A DNA stretch of 64,000 nt from Chryseobacterium sp. ISL-6 (GCF_018613715.1 NZ_JAGGPT010000005.1:1-64000); one strand, 5' to 3'; shown: positions 36,184 to 45,874, counted from the stretch's first letter. The notes: generated from the letters alone by a model not told the origin. Program-made: numbers and translations.

Positions 36184-37419
36184 ATGTCTTTTATTTATAA
36201 CATATTTGTCAATTTACTCGTTTTCGGAATGAGACTTTTTTCATTGTTCAATGAAAAGACAAAAAAGGGTTTTGAAGGTCGTAAAGAATCTTTAGCACTT
36301 GTTAAATCCAGCTTTTCTCCAAGCGATAAAGTTATTTGGATGCATGCTGCGAGTTTAGGGGAATATGAACAAGGACTTCCTGTTTTAGAAAAATTAAAAG
36401 AAGAATTTTCAGATCATAAAATTCTGATTACTTTTTTTTCTCCCTCTGGTTATGAAAACGTGGTTAAAAAGAAACATATTGCAGATGTTGTTTGTTATTT
36501 ACCCTTTGATAGAAAGAAAGTTATAAAAGAGTTTGTCTCACAGTTTAATGTTAAACTATTTTTTACGGTAAAATATGACTATTGGTATAATCTCTTTGCA
36601 GAGCTGAAAAGCAGAAATGTAAAAGTATTTGTGATTTCAGCATTGTTTTATGAAAGGCAGTCTTTCTTTACATCCTACGGAAAATGGTTTGTAAAGGAAT
36701 TGCAGAATAATGTCGATTGGTTTTTTCACCAAACGGGGTTTTCGTATGCTTTAGCTAAAAATGTAGGATTGGTAAAATCTTCTATAACAGGTGATACCCG
36801 ATTTGATAGAGTGAAGCAATTGAGAAACGTTGATCATCATGTAGATTATATTAAAGACTTCAAAGGAAAAGACAAGACAATTGTTTTTGGAAGTTCATGG
36901 CATGCTGAAGAAAAAATTGCAGAGTTAATTACGGGGATGAATAGGAGTGTTAAAATTATTATTGCTCCCCATGATTTAAAAAGAGTTCATAATTTAAAAC
37001 AAAGTTTTCCAGATTCCTTATTGTATAGTGAAATAACTAATGACCAATCGTTAATTAAGAATCAACAACTCCTAATTATAGATAGCATTGGTTTACTGTC
37101 TAAATTATATTCCTATGCTGATATTGCAGTCGTAGGAGGGGGGTTTCATGATGCCGGATTACATAATATTCTTGAAGCAGCAACGTACGGGGTCCCTGTC
37201 GTGTTTGGGGATCACTACAAGAAAAACCCTGAAGCAGATGAATTAATGTCTGCAAATGGAGGGAAAGCCTTCTCAAGTGAAGCTTTAGCTGCCGATTTTA
37301 TTCTTTTTCTTCTTAATAACGATGAGGTAATTGAAGAAATGTCAGGTAATGCCAGGAAATTTGTAGATGATAAACCAGAATCTTCAGCACTTATTATAGA
37401 AAAAATCAAATCATTTTAA
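36184..37419 (+). CDS. waaA: 3-deoxy-D-manno-octulosonic acid transferase
   Basis: WaaA (KdtA) adds Kdo to lipid A precursor at the inner membrane, the first step of LPS core synthesis. The 411-residue protein has an N-terminal membrane anchor (FVNLLVFGMRLFSLF). It has the family motifs VIWMHAASLGEYEQGLPVLE, WYNLF and VFGSSWHAEE. The C-terminal donor site is ADIAVVGGGFHDAGLHNILEAATYGVPVVFGDHY. Its 3' end overlaps the convergent next gene by nine bases. Identification is secure. Confidence 0.95.
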   Translation: MSFIYNIFVNLLVFGMRLFSLFNEKTKKGFEGRKESLALVKSSFSPSDKVIWMHAASLGEYEQGLPVLEKLKEEFSDHKILITFFSPSGYENVVKKKHIADVVCYLPFDRKKVIKEFVSQFNVKLFFTVKYDYWYNLFAELKSRNVKVFVISALFYERQSFFTSYGKWFVKELQNNVDWFFHQTGFSYALAKNVGLVKSSITGDTRFDRVKQLRNVDHHVDYIKDFKGKDKTIVFGSSWHAEEKIAELITGMNRSVKIIIAPHDLKRVHNLKQSFPDSLLYSEITNDQSLIKNQQLLIIDSIGLLSKLYSYADIAVVGGGFHDAGLHNILEAATYGVPVVFGDHYKKNPEADELMSANGGKAFSSEALAADFILFLLNNDEVIEEMSGNARKFVDDKPESSALIIEKIKSF

Positions 37420-38037
37420 AAAGCCCTGGCTTTTTATTCCTTTTATAATCAGATCTAAGTTTTCGGGGATTCCATCGGATTTTAACCAATTAAAATCAAA
37501 ACTATTATTGATACAAAGCTTTTGTAAATAATTATTTTTAAGGATCTTAGTTTCCAATTCTTCTAATAATTCATCAAATTCGATCCAATAATCTTCATCC
37601 AGTTTTTTTATGGTGAGCAGAGCTTTTATCAATTTATTGATCAGATAAAGATATAACTTGTAAACATTGTCGAATCTTTGATGGCTTAACTTATCATTAT
37701 GATCTAAAATTTTATTGATCAGAAATAAATGAAGAGATACTTCACCAAATTTATCCGCGGTCACTTTTATATGTTCCGTAATTTCTGCACTTAATTTGCG
37801 GATGAGAACGAGGAAATATTTTGGATTGCTCAGATGTTTAGATGCGGAAAGAACTTTTTCTTCAATTAATTCTTCCATTTGGTCTCTTTTCTGATCTGTT
37901 GTTTCAGTGTCAATAAGCTCGAAATATAATTTCTTAGATAAAAGCTTATCCTTTTTAAGGAGTCTGAAAATAAGACGGTCTTTTTCTATAGAAGAAAAAT
38001 TACTTAATGCAGTTTTGAATTCTTTTGAATATTCCAT
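37411..38037 (-). CDS. Conserved hypothetical protein, alpha-helical
   Basis: The 208-residue, Leu/Lys-rich protein has no signal peptide or TM helix. Predicted structure is mostly helical: MEYSKEFKTALSNFSSIEKD, RLIFRLLKKDKLLSKKLYFELI, YKLYLYLINKLIKALLTIKK. No known family is recognised. It starts on the stop codon of the upstream family 2 glycosyltransferase gene (TAATG), so the two are co-translated. Its link to surface glycan synthesis is inferred from that coupling only. Confidence 0.75.
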   Translation of the reverse strand: MEYSKEFKTALSNFSSIEKDRLIFRLLKKDKLLSKKLYFELIDTETTDQKRDQMEELIEEKVLSASKHLSNPKYFLVLIRKLSAEITEHIKVTADKFGEVSLHLFLINKILDHNDKLSHQRFDNVYKLYLYLINKLIKALLTIKKLDEDYWIEFDELLEELETKILKNNYLQKLCINNSFDFNWLKSDGIPENLDLIIKGIKSQGFLK

Positions 38038-38789
38038 TAGTTGAAAATTTTAGAATATTTCATAAATCCATTTAAAGCCCAGTTGGCGGTATAGTATAAT
38101 GATTTTAATGTAGAAAATTTCATAAAGTCTTTGTATACCAGATATTGATCTTTTATAATATGTTGTTTTTTTCTCGAAACGCTTGTTGAATGCATTCTGT
38201 ATTTTGCCATAGTTTTAGGAAGAGGTTTTCCTACAGGGATTTTTTTAAGTAAATTCAGCCACATTACGTGATCTTCACGTTTGCTGCCTTCCGGGAAGTA
38301 TTCTTTTCCTACTCTCTGGGAATCATACATTGAAGATAATAAAGACAGGCGGCATGTTTTTAATAGATTATCAAATGTAACCTCTTTGTCAGCTTTGAAG
38401 TCTTCAATTTGGGGAATTAGTTCTTCGTTACATCTGGCATAATTTGAATAGGCAATTTCAGCATTTTCACGTTTCATAAAATTAACCATTTCTTCTAAAA
38501 AATTGGGTTCCCAGAAATCGTCAGCATCTAAAAAAGTAATATATCTACCATTTGCTTTTTGTAAAGAAAGATTTCTTGCATGTCCGGCACCACCATTTTT
38601 TCCGGCAACAGATAGTTTTATTCTTGGATCACTGATCTTCCGAATAATTTCCACAGAGTTATCAGCAGATTTATCATCTGTGATCAACCACTCCCAATCT
38701 GTAAATGTTTGGCTCATTACAGAATGTATCGTTTCTTCCAAAAACCTGGCAGAATTATAACATGGAGTAATTATCGAAACTTGGGGCAT
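38037..38789 (-). CDS. Family 2 glycosyltransferase
   Basis: The 250-residue enzyme begins VSIITPCYNSARFLEETIHSVM and has the family 2 aspartates: WLITDDKSAD and YITFLDADDFWEP (DADD at 88-91). KREDHVMWLNLLKKI near residue 180 is the catalytic ED-type segment. It lacks TM helices. The close resemblance to LPS/O-antigen glycosyltransferases and its position beside waaA suggest surface glycan assembly. Confidence 0.92.
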   Translation of the reverse strand: MPQVSIITPCYNSARFLEETIHSVMSQTFTDWEWLITDDKSADNSVEIIRKISDPRIKLSVAGKNGGAGHARNLSLQKANGRYITFLDADDFWEPNFLEEMVNFMKRENAEIAYSNYARCNEELIPQIEDFKADKEVTFDNLLKTCRLSLLSSMYDSQRVGKEYFPEGSKREDHVMWLNLLKKIPVGKPLPKTMAKYRMHSTSVSRKKQHIIKDQYLVYKDFMKFSTLKSLYYTANWALNGFMKYSKIFN

Positions 38790-38935
38790 GCGTGTTTTTC
38801 TGCAAATATAAGGTTTTAAAATATCTGTTTTATTGAAGGAATTTTAAGAAAATGAAAATTATAATTGCAAAACCTAAAAAAAATGACAGAGTATTTAAAA
38901 AAAATCATAATTTTAGGCCTTGAAAAATTTGATAT

Positions 38936-39403
38936 ATGAAGAAATTAGCATTACTATTTGCAGGTTTATCATTATTAGTAGCAACCGGGTGTAAAGATGA
39001 TGATCCACAGCAGCTATTTCCAATTAACGGACTTTGGCAACCATTAAAAGAGGTGGTAACAACTGTTCCTGTAAATGGGGCTGGAGTATCAGACGAAATT
39101 GCCTACACAACATGCCAAAAAGATTCAAGATGGCTGTTCAATGAGGGGAGTACTGGAAAAAGAACAGATAAAGATGAAATAGGAAATCCAGCAATATGTA
39201 GTACAGTCTCTGAAAAGAATTTTACATATACCTACAGTACAAGTGATAACAGAATAGAGATTAAATATCAGGGAACTGTAGTTCCGGATAAAGGAAAAGT
39301 AACTACGCTCAATGAAAGTACAATGAATCTTACGATCGAAGATGCTACAGATCCTAATGTATACAAGTCAAAAACTATTACATTCAAGAGAATTCCTCAG
39401 TAA
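38936..39403 (+). CDS. Lipocalin-like lipoprotein
   Basis: The 155-residue protein has a lipobox (LLVATGCKDDDPQQLFP, lipid Cys at 19). The mature part fits the 'lipocalin-like' family common in Bacteroidota: INGLWQPLKEVVTT at the start, then alternating strands with SRWLFNEGSTGKR, NRIEIKYQGTVVPD and LTIEDATDPN. Ligand unknown. It is monocistronic, with a neat TTCG-loop terminator after it. Confidence 0.85.
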   Translation: MKKLALLFAGLSLLVATGCKDDDPQQLFPINGLWQPLKEVVTTVPVNGAGVSDEIAYTTCQKDSRWLFNEGSTGKRTDKDEIGNPAICSTVSEKNFTYTYSTSDNRIEIKYQGTVVPDKGKVTTLNESTMNLTIEDATDPNVYKSKTITFKRIPQ

Positions 39404-39431
39404 TATATAAGACTTTACATATTAAATGTAC

Positions 39432-39458
39432 AGATCTCATCTTCGGATGGGATCTTTT
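39432..39458 (+). terminator. Terminator of the lipocalin-like gene
   Basis: Stem AGATCTCATC / GATGGGATCT (one T-G pair) capped by a stable TTCG tetraloop and followed by TTTTAG. Confidence 0.8.
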
Positions 39459-39517
39459 AGTTTAGTTAAAGCATGCTAATTAATTAAAAATTAAAGTTCT
39501 ATTTCTTTTAAAATCTT

Positions 39518-39525
39518 TATTTTTG
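39518..39525 (+). promoter_or_regulatory. -7 box of leuS promoter
   Basis: TATTTTTG, 49 bases before the leuS GTG start. Confidence 0.5.
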
Positions 39526-39574
39526 TAATTCTTCAAATTTTTTGAAAATAATTTTAAATAAAATCTATACATAA

Positions 39575-42388
39575 GTGTTTTACGATCATCAGCAGATAGA
39601 AAAAAAGTGGCAGAAATACTGGGAAGAAAAACAGACCTATAAGACTTCCGATACAACAGATAAACCCAAATTTTATGTTCTCGATATGTTTCCGTACCCA
39701 TCCGGAGCAGGACTTCATGTTGGGCATCCTCTAGGATACATCGCATCTGATATCTATGCGAGATATAAAAGACATCAAGGTTTTAATGTACTTCACCCCG
39801 TTGGTTATGACAGTTTTGGACTTCCAGCTGAACAATATGCTATTCAAACGGGACAACATCCTGCAATTACTACTGAGCAGAATATTACACGATATGAAGA
39901 GCAGTTAAGAAAAATTGGTTTTTCCTTCGATTGGAGTAGAGAAGTGAGAACTTCAGATGCTTCTTATTATAAATGGACACAATGGATCTTTATTGAATTA
40001 TATCATTCCTGGTATAATAAAAATACAGACAAGGCAGAATCTATCGAAACTTTAATTCAGCATTTTGAAGAAAAAGGAACGGAAGGTTTAAATGCCAATC
40101 AAAATGAAGAGTTAAACTTCACAGCAGAAGAATGGAAAAATGCTTCTGATATAGATAAGGAAGATACTTTGTTAAATTACCGTTTATCTTACAGAGCAGA
40201 AACGACTGTAAACTGGTGTCCTGCATTAGGAACAGTACTTGCTAACGATGAAGTAAAAGATGGTAAGTCTGAAAGAGGAGGTTTTCCAGTGTTTCAGAAA
40301 AAAATGATGCAGTGGAGTATGAGAATTTCTGCATATTCTGAAAGATTGCTTCAAGGTCTGAAAACTTTAGACTGGCCACAACCGTTGAAAGATTCTCAGG
40401 AATATTGGATCGGAAAGTCTCAGGGAGCTCAGGTAAAATTTAACGTTGAAAATCATAACGAAATTATCGAGGTCTTCACAACAAGGCCGGATACTATATA
40501 TGGAGCAACATTCATGGTGTTGGCTCCTGAAAATCCTTTAGTAGATGCTATTACTACAGAAGCTCAAAAAGAAGAAGTAGATACTTATATTGAAGAAACT
40601 TCTAAAAAAACGGAGCGAGACAGAATGGCTGACGTTAAAAACGTGAGTGGTGCTTTTACCGGAAGTTATGCGGTCAATCCGTTCAGCAATGAAAAAATGC
40701 CGATCTACATTTCAGATTATGTATTGATGGGTTATGGTACAGGAGCGGTAATGGCTGTTCCAGCTCACGATGAGCGCGATCACAGATTCGCTAAGAAATT
40801 TAATTTGGAAATTAAAAAGGTTGTTGAAACCGATGAAGATATTCAGGAAAAATCTTTTGATTCTAAAACGAGTACTTGCGTAAACTCAGATTTTCTAAAC
40901 GGATTAGGTTACGAGGAGGCTAAAGCAAAAATAATTGCTGAAGTTGAAAATCGCAATATTGGTCATGGAACCACAAATTACAGACAGCGTGATGCTATAT
41001 TCTCAAGACAGCGTTATTGGGGTGAACCGGTTCCTATATATTATAAGGATGGAATGCCGTATACTTTGCCAGTTTCTGCTTTACCTTTAGAGCTTCCTGA
41101 AGTTGAAAAATATTTGCCAACTGAAGATGGAGATCCACCATTAGGAAACGCGAAATTTTTTGCGTGGGATGAAGCAAATCAAAAAGTAGTAGCTACAGAT
41201 CTGATAGATGATGGAACTGTTTTTCCACTGGAATTATCTACAATGCCAGGTTGGGCGGGAAGCTCATGGTATTTCTTAAGATATATGGATCCTCATAATG
41301 AAGAAGGTTTTGCTAAAAAGGAATTAACAGACTATTGGGGACAGGTAGACCTATATATAGGAGGAAGCGAACATGCGACCGGACACTTACTATATTCCCG
41401 TTTCTGGAATATGTTCTTAAAAGACAGAGGATATATCAATCAGGATGAACCATTTCAAAAATTGATCAATCAAGGAATGATTTTGGGGATGAGTGCATTT
41501 GTGTATAGAATAGATGGAACCAACCAATATGTTTCAAAAGCTCTATCAAATGAATATAAGACTCAGAAGATCCATGTTGATGTTTCTTTATTAAAAGGTA
41601 CGTCTGACGAATTGGATACTGAAGCGTTCAAACAATGGAGACCAGATTATGCAGAGGCAGAATTTATTTTAGAAGATGGAAAATACATTGTGGATCGTGA
41701 AGTAGAAAAAATGTCTAAGTCAAAATACAATGTGGTAAATCCCGATGATATCTGTAATGAATACGGAGCAGACGGATTAAGATTGTATGAAATGTTTTTA
41801 GGTCCGTTAGAACAATCAAAGCCATGGAATATGCAAGGGCTAAGTGGAGTATATGGTTTCCTTAAAAAATTCTGGAACCTATATTTTAATGGTGATGTAT
41901 TTGAAGTTTCTGATGAAGAACCTACAAAAGCTGAATATAAAATATTACATACCTTAATAAAGAAGGTTGTTTTCGATATCGAAAACTTCTCTTTCAATAC
42001 TTCTGTATCCTCATTTATGATTGCTGTAAATGAATTACAAAAAATAAAATGCAACAAACGCAATATTCTTGAACCCTTAGCCGTTATCATCTCTCCTTAT
42101 GCTCCTCATATTTGTGAAGAGCTGTGGGGTCTGTTAGGAAATGATACATCTATAGAGTTTGAGAAATTCCCGGAATTGAATGAATCTTATTTAGTAGAAG
42201 ATGAAATTCAGTATCCTGTAAGCGTAAATGGTAAAATGAGGTTCAAAATATCCCTATCTGCTCAATTATCGGCCAAAGAGGTTGAAGATTTGGTGATTAG
42301 CGATCCCAAAATGCAACAAATTTTGGAAGGAAAAACCCCTAAAAAAATCATTGTTGTCCCTCACAGAATTGTGAATATTGTAATTTAA
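39575..42388 (+). CDS. leuS: Leucyl-tRNA synthetase
   Basis: This class I synthetase charges tRNA-Leu. The 937-residue protein has the HIGH-type motif HVGH at 48-51 (YPSGAGLHVGHPLGY), the CP1 editing domain (TTRPDTIYGATFMVLAPENP; DERDHRFAKKF), the KMSKS loop at 712-716 and a C-terminal anticodon/tRNA domain. An insertion at about 146-190, rich in Glu/Asn, follows the catalytic start and is usual in Bacteroidota LeuRS. The start is a GTG; the protein begins MFYDHQQIEKKWQKYWEE, as expected for the family. Confidence 0.98.
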   Translation: MFYDHQQIEKKWQKYWEEKQTYKTSDTTDKPKFYVLDMFPYPSGAGLHVGHPLGYIASDIYARYKRHQGFNVLHPVGYDSFGLPAEQYAIQTGQHPAITTEQNITRYEEQLRKIGFSFDWSREVRTSDASYYKWTQWIFIELYHSWYNKNTDKAESIETLIQHFEEKGTEGLNANQNEELNFTAEEWKNASDIDKEDTLLNYRLSYRAETTVNWCPALGTVLANDEVKDGKSERGGFPVFQKKMMQWSMRISAYSERLLQGLKTLDWPQPLKDSQEYWIGKSQGAQVKFNVENHNEIIEVFTTRPDTIYGATFMVLAPENPLVDAITTEAQKEEVDTYIEETSKKTERDRMADVKNVSGAFTGSYAVNPFSNEKMPIYISDYVLMGYGTGAVMAVPAHDERDHRFAKKFNLEIKKVVETDEDIQEKSFDSKTSTCVNSDFLNGLGYEEAKAKIIAEVENRNIGHGTTNYRQRDAIFSRQRYWGEPVPIYYKDGMPYTLPVSALPLELPEVEKYLPTEDGDPPLGNAKFFAWDEANQKVVATDLIDDGTVFPLELSTMPGWAGSSWYFLRYMDPHNEEGFAKKELTDYWGQVDLYIGGSEHATGHLLYSRFWNMFLKDRGYINQDEPFQKLINQGMILGMSAFVYRIDGTNQYVSKALSNEYKTQKIHVDVSLLKGTSDELDTEAFKQWRPDYAEAEFILEDGKYIVDREVEKMSKSKYNVVNPDDICNEYGADGLRLYEMFLGPLEQSKPWNMQGLSGVYGFLKKFWNLYFNGDVFEVSDEEPTKAEYKILHTLIKKVVFDIENFSFNTSVSSFMIAVNELQKIKCNKRNILEPLAVIISPYAPHICEELWGLLGNDTSIEFEKFPELNESYLVEDEIQYPVSVNGKMRFKISLSAQLSAKEVEDLVISDPKMQQILEGKTPKKIIVVPHRIVNIVI

Positions 42389-42406
42389 AAAAAAATTAAC
42401 ATTGGT

Positions 42407-42443
42407 AAATTTGAAAAAATGAGGGGTTAATTTTTTCAAATTT
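42407..42443 (+). terminator. Probable leuS terminator
   Basis: A perfect 14-bp inverted repeat (AAATTTGAAAAAAT / ATTTTTTCAAATTT, 9-base loop) starting 18 bases after the leuS stop. It is AT-only except for two pairs, so it is a weaker terminator. Confidence 0.6.
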
Positions 42444-42570
42444 TTAAAGTATTTTTAAATATTGGAGAATATCAATAAAAAAAAAGAAAATAATTGAAAT
42501 ATCGAAATCGTAATAATATTTCGTTATCAAAAAAAAGCAAAATGTTTATTTAAGACTCTTGTATTTTAAT

Positions 42571-42578
42571 TAATTTTG
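42571..42578 (+). promoter_or_regulatory. -7 box of the exbB operon
   Basis: TAATTTTG, 51 bases before the exbB start. No TTG at the normal spacing. Confidence 0.45.
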
Positions 42579-42629
42579 CCTTTAATTTACAACTTGATAA
42601 AATTTTAAAACAATATAATTTAGTTAAAT

Positions 42630-43493
42630 ATGGAAATGAATGTTTCAAAAAATGATGAGCAAGTAATTGCTAGAAAAGCAGGAGGTTTAAACCCGGCTAT
42701 TATTATTCCTATTTTATTCGTTATAGGAGTTTGTATTTATTTATTCGTATTAGGGAGTCCTGGTAACTTCAAAGATGCAGATAAACTAGGGAGTGGATCT
42801 GTAGCTTTTTCAAGTGTTGAAGGAAAAGACATTCACCCAGAGTCGTTTTTAGGTATTATCTACAAAGGAGGGGTTATCGTACCAATCTTGATTACTTTCA
42901 TGATCACTGTAATCGTTTTCTCTTTTGAAAGATACTTCGTTCTTGGTAAAGCAGCTGGAAAAGGAAACTTAGATAGCTTCGTAGTTCAAGTAAGAAGTTT
43001 ATTAAATCAAAACAAAATTGATGAAGCTTTAGAAGAGTGCGACAGACAACAAGGATCTGTAGGTAATGTAGTTAAAGAAGGTCTTACGACTTACAAAGCT
43101 TTATCTCATGACACGACTTTAAACAAAGAGCAAAAAATGGTAGCTCTTAATAAAGCTATCGAAGAGGCTACAACTCTTGAAATGCCAATGTTAGAAAAGA
43201 ACATGATGATTCTTTCTACTTTAGGTACTGTTGCAACGTTAGTAGCACTTTTAGGAACTGTAATCGGGATGATCAAAGCATTCTTCGCATTAGGTTCAGG
43301 TGGTGGTACTCCAGATGCTGCTGCACTTTCTACAGGTATCTCTGAAGCCTTGATCAACACGGCATTAGGTATTGGTACTTCAGCTATCGCTATTATCCTT
43401 TATAACTTCTTTACATCTAAAATTGATGGATTAACTTACAAGATCGATGAGATCGCTATGAGCATCCAACAATCTTTCGCGGAATTCAACTAA
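42630..43493 (+). CDS. exbB: ExbB/TolQ-family proton channel protein
   Basis: ExbB forms the inner-membrane pentamer that, with ExbD, feeds proton-motive force to TonB. The 287-residue protein has an extra N-terminal TM helix (about 21-43), a second at about 78-100 after a periplasmic loop, and the long paired helices near 185-265. The pore segments are STLGTVATLVALLGTVIGMI and ISEALINTALGIGTSAIAII, the standard MotA/TolQ/ExbB signature. It is the first gene of an exbB-exbD-exbD-tonB operon. Confidence 0.96.
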   Translation: MEMNVSKNDEQVIARKAGGLNPAIIIPILFVIGVCIYLFVLGSPGNFKDADKLGSGSVAFSSVEGKDIHPESFLGIIYKGGVIVPILITFMITVIVFSFERYFVLGKAAGKGNLDSFVVQVRSLLNQNKIDEALEECDRQQGSVGNVVKEGLTTYKALSHDTTLNKEQKMVALNKAIEEATTLEMPMLEKNMMILSTLGTVATLVALLGTVIGMIKAFFALGSGGGTPDAAALSTGISEALINTALGIGTSAIAIILYNFFTSKIDGLTYKIDEIAMSIQQSFAEFN

Positions 43494-43555
43494 GAATTTT
43501 TAGCAAGCTATTTGCATTAGCAATAAAAGAAGTTTAATTAAAAATAATAAAAATA

Positions 43556-44158
43556 ATGGCGAGAGTCAAACCAAAAAGACATGGAGTAGTAACGGACATG
43601 ACCGCAATGTGTGACGTTGCGTTCCTACTACTTACATTCTTTATATTGACCACTCAGTTTAAAAAACCTGACGTGGAGCAGATTAAACCGCCATCTTCAA
43701 TATCAGAGAAGTTACTTCCTGATGCTAGTTTAATGACTATCAACGCTACTCCGGATGGAAAATTTTATTTCCAGCCTGTTGAGAACGCATCAGAGAGATT
43801 ACAGCTTTTAGATAAAATGGGTCAAAAATATGGAATTAGTTTTGACAACAACGAAAAAGCTGCATTTCAAAAAGTACAAGCAATTGGGGTTCCTATGAAC
43901 CAACTTAAAAGCTATCTTGATTTGTCAGATGAGGAGCAGAAAAGTTTTAAGAGTCCTACCGGGATTCCTATGGACAGTACAAATAAGCAGTTAGTAGACT
44001 GGGTACAACAAAGTTTGAGCGTAAATCCTGATTACAAATTAGCGATCAAAGGAGACGTTACAACTCAATATCCTAAAGTTAAAAGCCTATTTGAAGGTTT
44101 AAGAGATATCGATTTTCTTAAATTTTGGTTGATTACATCACAAGAAGGTAAACCTTAA
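43556..44158 (+). CDS. exbD: ExbD protein, first copy
   Basis: The 200-residue protein has a single TM helix (about 21-40) and the proton-carrying aspartate in DMTAMCDVAFLLLTFFIL. The periplasmic part is longer than in classic ExbD, with an inserted segment (about 65-140) that includes QKYGISFDNNEKAAFQKVQ. ExbD forms a dimer in the ExbB pore. Two different ExbD proteins in one operon are normal in Bacteroidota and probably form a heterodimer. The next gene starts 11 bases later. Confidence 0.93.
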   Translation: MARVKPKRHGVVTDMTAMCDVAFLLLTFFILTTQFKKPDVEQIKPPSSISEKLLPDASLMTINATPDGKFYFQPVENASERLQLLDKMGQKYGISFDNNEKAAFQKVQAIGVPMNQLKSYLDLSDEEQKSFKSPTGIPMDSTNKQLVDWVQQSLSVNPDYKLAIKGDVTTQYPKVKSLFEGLRDIDFLKFWLITSQEGKP

Positions 44159-44169
44159 TATCACTAGAA

Positions 44170-44742
44170 ATGGCAGAAGTACAAGTACAGGAAAAAGGCG
44201 CCAAAGGCGGCAAGGTACGTTCCAAGAAACAGAGTACCAGAGTCGATATGACTCCAATGGTGGACTTGGGTTTTCTATTGATTACCTTCTTTATGTTCAC
44301 AACCACGTTTAGTAAACCTAACGTTATGGATTTGGGTCTTCCGGCAAAACCGAAAGAAAAAGATAAAAAACCACCTCCAACTGAAATTAAACTTTCTAAC
44401 TCAATCTCTTTATTATTAGGTAAAGACAATAAGATTTTCTGGCATCAGCAAGATAATACATCTTTAACTGATCAGAATCTTAATGAAACTACTTTTGATA
44501 GAGAAGGTGTTAGAAAAGTAATTGAGCAAGCAAAAGCAAATGCGGCAGATAAAACTAAATTTACTGTTATTATCAAACCGACAGATGATGCTGTATATAA
44601 GAACTTTGTTGATATTCTTGATGAGATGGCGATTACCAAAAGCGAACAATACGGGGTTACCGATTTGAAGCCTTGGGAGCAAGCTATTTATAACAAGAAA
44701 GTTGGGAATAATGGAGCTGCGGCTACACCAGCTACAAAGTAA
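44170..44742 (+). CDS. exbD: ExbD protein, second copy
   Basis: The 190-residue protein has a TM helix with DMTPMVDLGFLLITFFMFTT and a periplasmic domain ending GVTDLKPWEQAIYNKKV. The middle shows LLGKDNKIFWHQQDN and FTVIIKPTDDAVYKNFVDIL. It is close to the lone ExbD at 28498-29025, which points to a duplication. It lies between the first exbD (11 bases before) and tonB (23 bases after). Confidence 0.95.
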   Translation: MAEVQVQEKGAKGGKVRSKKQSTRVDMTPMVDLGFLLITFFMFTTTFSKPNVMDLGLPAKPKEKDKKPPPTEIKLSNSISLLLGKDNKIFWHQQDNTSLTDQNLNETTFDREGVRKVIEQAKANAADKTKFTVIIKPTDDAVYKNFVDILDEMAITKSEQYGVTDLKPWEQAIYNKKVGNNGAAATPATK

Positions 44743-44765
44743 TTTAACCATAAAATTGTAAATCT

Positions 44766-45602
44766 ATGGCAGATGAAAATGTATACGGTCAGAATCTTAC
44801 TTTAGACGAGATTGTATTTGAAAATAGAAACAAGGAATATGGTGCCTATGATCTGAGACATCAGTATCCAAGACTTCTGACAAAATCTTTTATTGTTGGA
44901 ACGGCATTATTCCTAGTTGCGGCTTTGTCTCCTTTTATTTATCTTACTATTAAAAGACTTACAGCACCGGAAAAGCAAGAAGTTAAAGCTGATTTGGTAG
45001 AAATTCTTCAGGAAGATAAAATTATTGAGCAGCCAAAAGAAGAAGAACCACCTCCACCACCTCCACCTCCAAAAGAGGAGAAAATTGAGGTGATCCAGAA
45101 CGTAGTTCCGGAGCCTGTAAAAGCTCCAAAGATTGAAACTCCACCACCGCCAATTTCTAAGCAGTTAGAAACGACGACTGGTTTAAATAATCAGGAGGGG
45201 GTAAAAGCTCCGGCTTACACACCACCACCGCCACCGCCATCTACAGGGACAAAAACTTCAACTGCTGAAGTGAAAGTTAGTGATACTCAGGTTTATACCG
45301 AGGTAGAGCAAACTGCAGAATTCCCAGGAGGTATTAACGCATTTAGAAATAAAGTGTCTAGTAACTTTGATGGTTCTGCGATGAATGGAGATGAAGGAGC
45401 TGTAAAAGCTGAAGTAACTTTCGTAGTTGAAAGAGATGGAAGTATTACAGACGTTAAAGCAACTGGTAAAAATTCAGACTTTAATTCTGAGGCAGTAAGA
45501 ACCATTAAATCTATTAAGAATAAATGGAGTCCTGCTAAAATTAATGGACAATCTGTACGTTACCGTTTCAGATTACCATTGACAATGAATTTTGAAGGGT
45601 AA
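44766..45602 (+). CDS. tonB: TonB energy-transducing protein
   Basis: TonB spans the periplasm and opens outer-membrane TonB-dependent transporters using ExbB/ExbD energy. The 278-residue protein has a short cytoplasmic N-terminus (LDEIVFENRNKEYGAYDLR, the Bacteroidota type) and a TM helix at about 39-61. A Pro/Glu/Lys-rich spacer covers about 82-165 with runs of prolines. The TonB C-terminal domain follows (about 185-278): EFPGGINAFRNKVSSNF and FVVERDGSITDVKATGK. A strong terminator follows. Confidence 0.96.
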   Translation: MADENVYGQNLTLDEIVFENRNKEYGAYDLRHQYPRLLTKSFIVGTALFLVAALSPFIYLTIKRLTAPEKQEVKADLVEILQEDKIIEQPKEEEPPPPPPPPKEEKIEVIQNVVPEPVKAPKIETPPPPISKQLETTTGLNNQEGVKAPAYTPPPPPPSTGTKTSTAEVKVSDTQVYTEVEQTAEFPGGINAFRNKVSSNFDGSAMNGDEGAVKAEVTFVVERDGSITDVKATGKNSDFNSEAVRTIKSIKNKWSPAKINGQSVRYRFRLPLTMNFEG

Positions 45603-45628
45603 TTTTTATCTTTAAATAATAATTAAAA

Positions 45629-45660
45629 AAGAGAAGCATATGCTTCTCTTTTTATTTTTT
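45629..45660 (+). terminator. Terminator of the exbB-exbD-exbD-tonB operon
   Basis: Perfect stem AAGAGAAGCAT / ATGCTTCTCTT followed by TTTATTTTTT, 27 bases after the tonB stop. Confidence 0.85.
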
Positions 45661-45676
45661 TTGGTATTTTTGTTGT

Positions 45677-45874
45677 ATGATGTTCAATTGGTTATCCCTA
45701 GTTACAGGATTGTTTTATATTGTCTTAGGAATTGTAGTTATTTTTTACAAATTCTTCTTTATTATTTTAGAGCCTACTGTAGCGTATCCTCTTGGAGGCG
45801 TTATGATCCTATACGGAATCTTTAGAATTTATAGAGCGGTTTCAAGAATAAAAAATTCAGGAAATGAAGAATAG
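45677..45874 (+). CDS. Small membrane protein of unknown function
   Basis: The 65-residue protein has two TM helices (about 6-30 and 35-54) and a basic C-terminus (RIYRAVSRIKNSGNEE), so both ends probably face the cytoplasm. Two ATGs are adjacent at 45677 and 45680. A possible -7 box (TATTTTTG, 45665-45672) is so close that the transcript would have almost no leader. Its 3' end overlaps the PstS-like gene by 11 bases. Similar small proteins sit at this place in other flavobacterial tonB loci, as I recall. Confidence 0.75.
   Translation: MMFNWLSLVTGLFYIVLGIVVIFYKFFFIILEPTVAYPLGGVMILYGIFRIYRAVSRIKNSGNEE

Noticed and set aside
45038-45240. Repeated CCA/CCT codons in tonB, looking like a DNA repeat
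   Set aside because: They encode the proline-rich periplasmic spacer of TonB and need no other explanation.
45640-45825. 61-residue ORF overlapping the small membrane protein gene
   Set aside because: It starts inside the tonB terminator and is in another frame from the better-supported 65-residue gene, which overlaps the next gene in the usual way.
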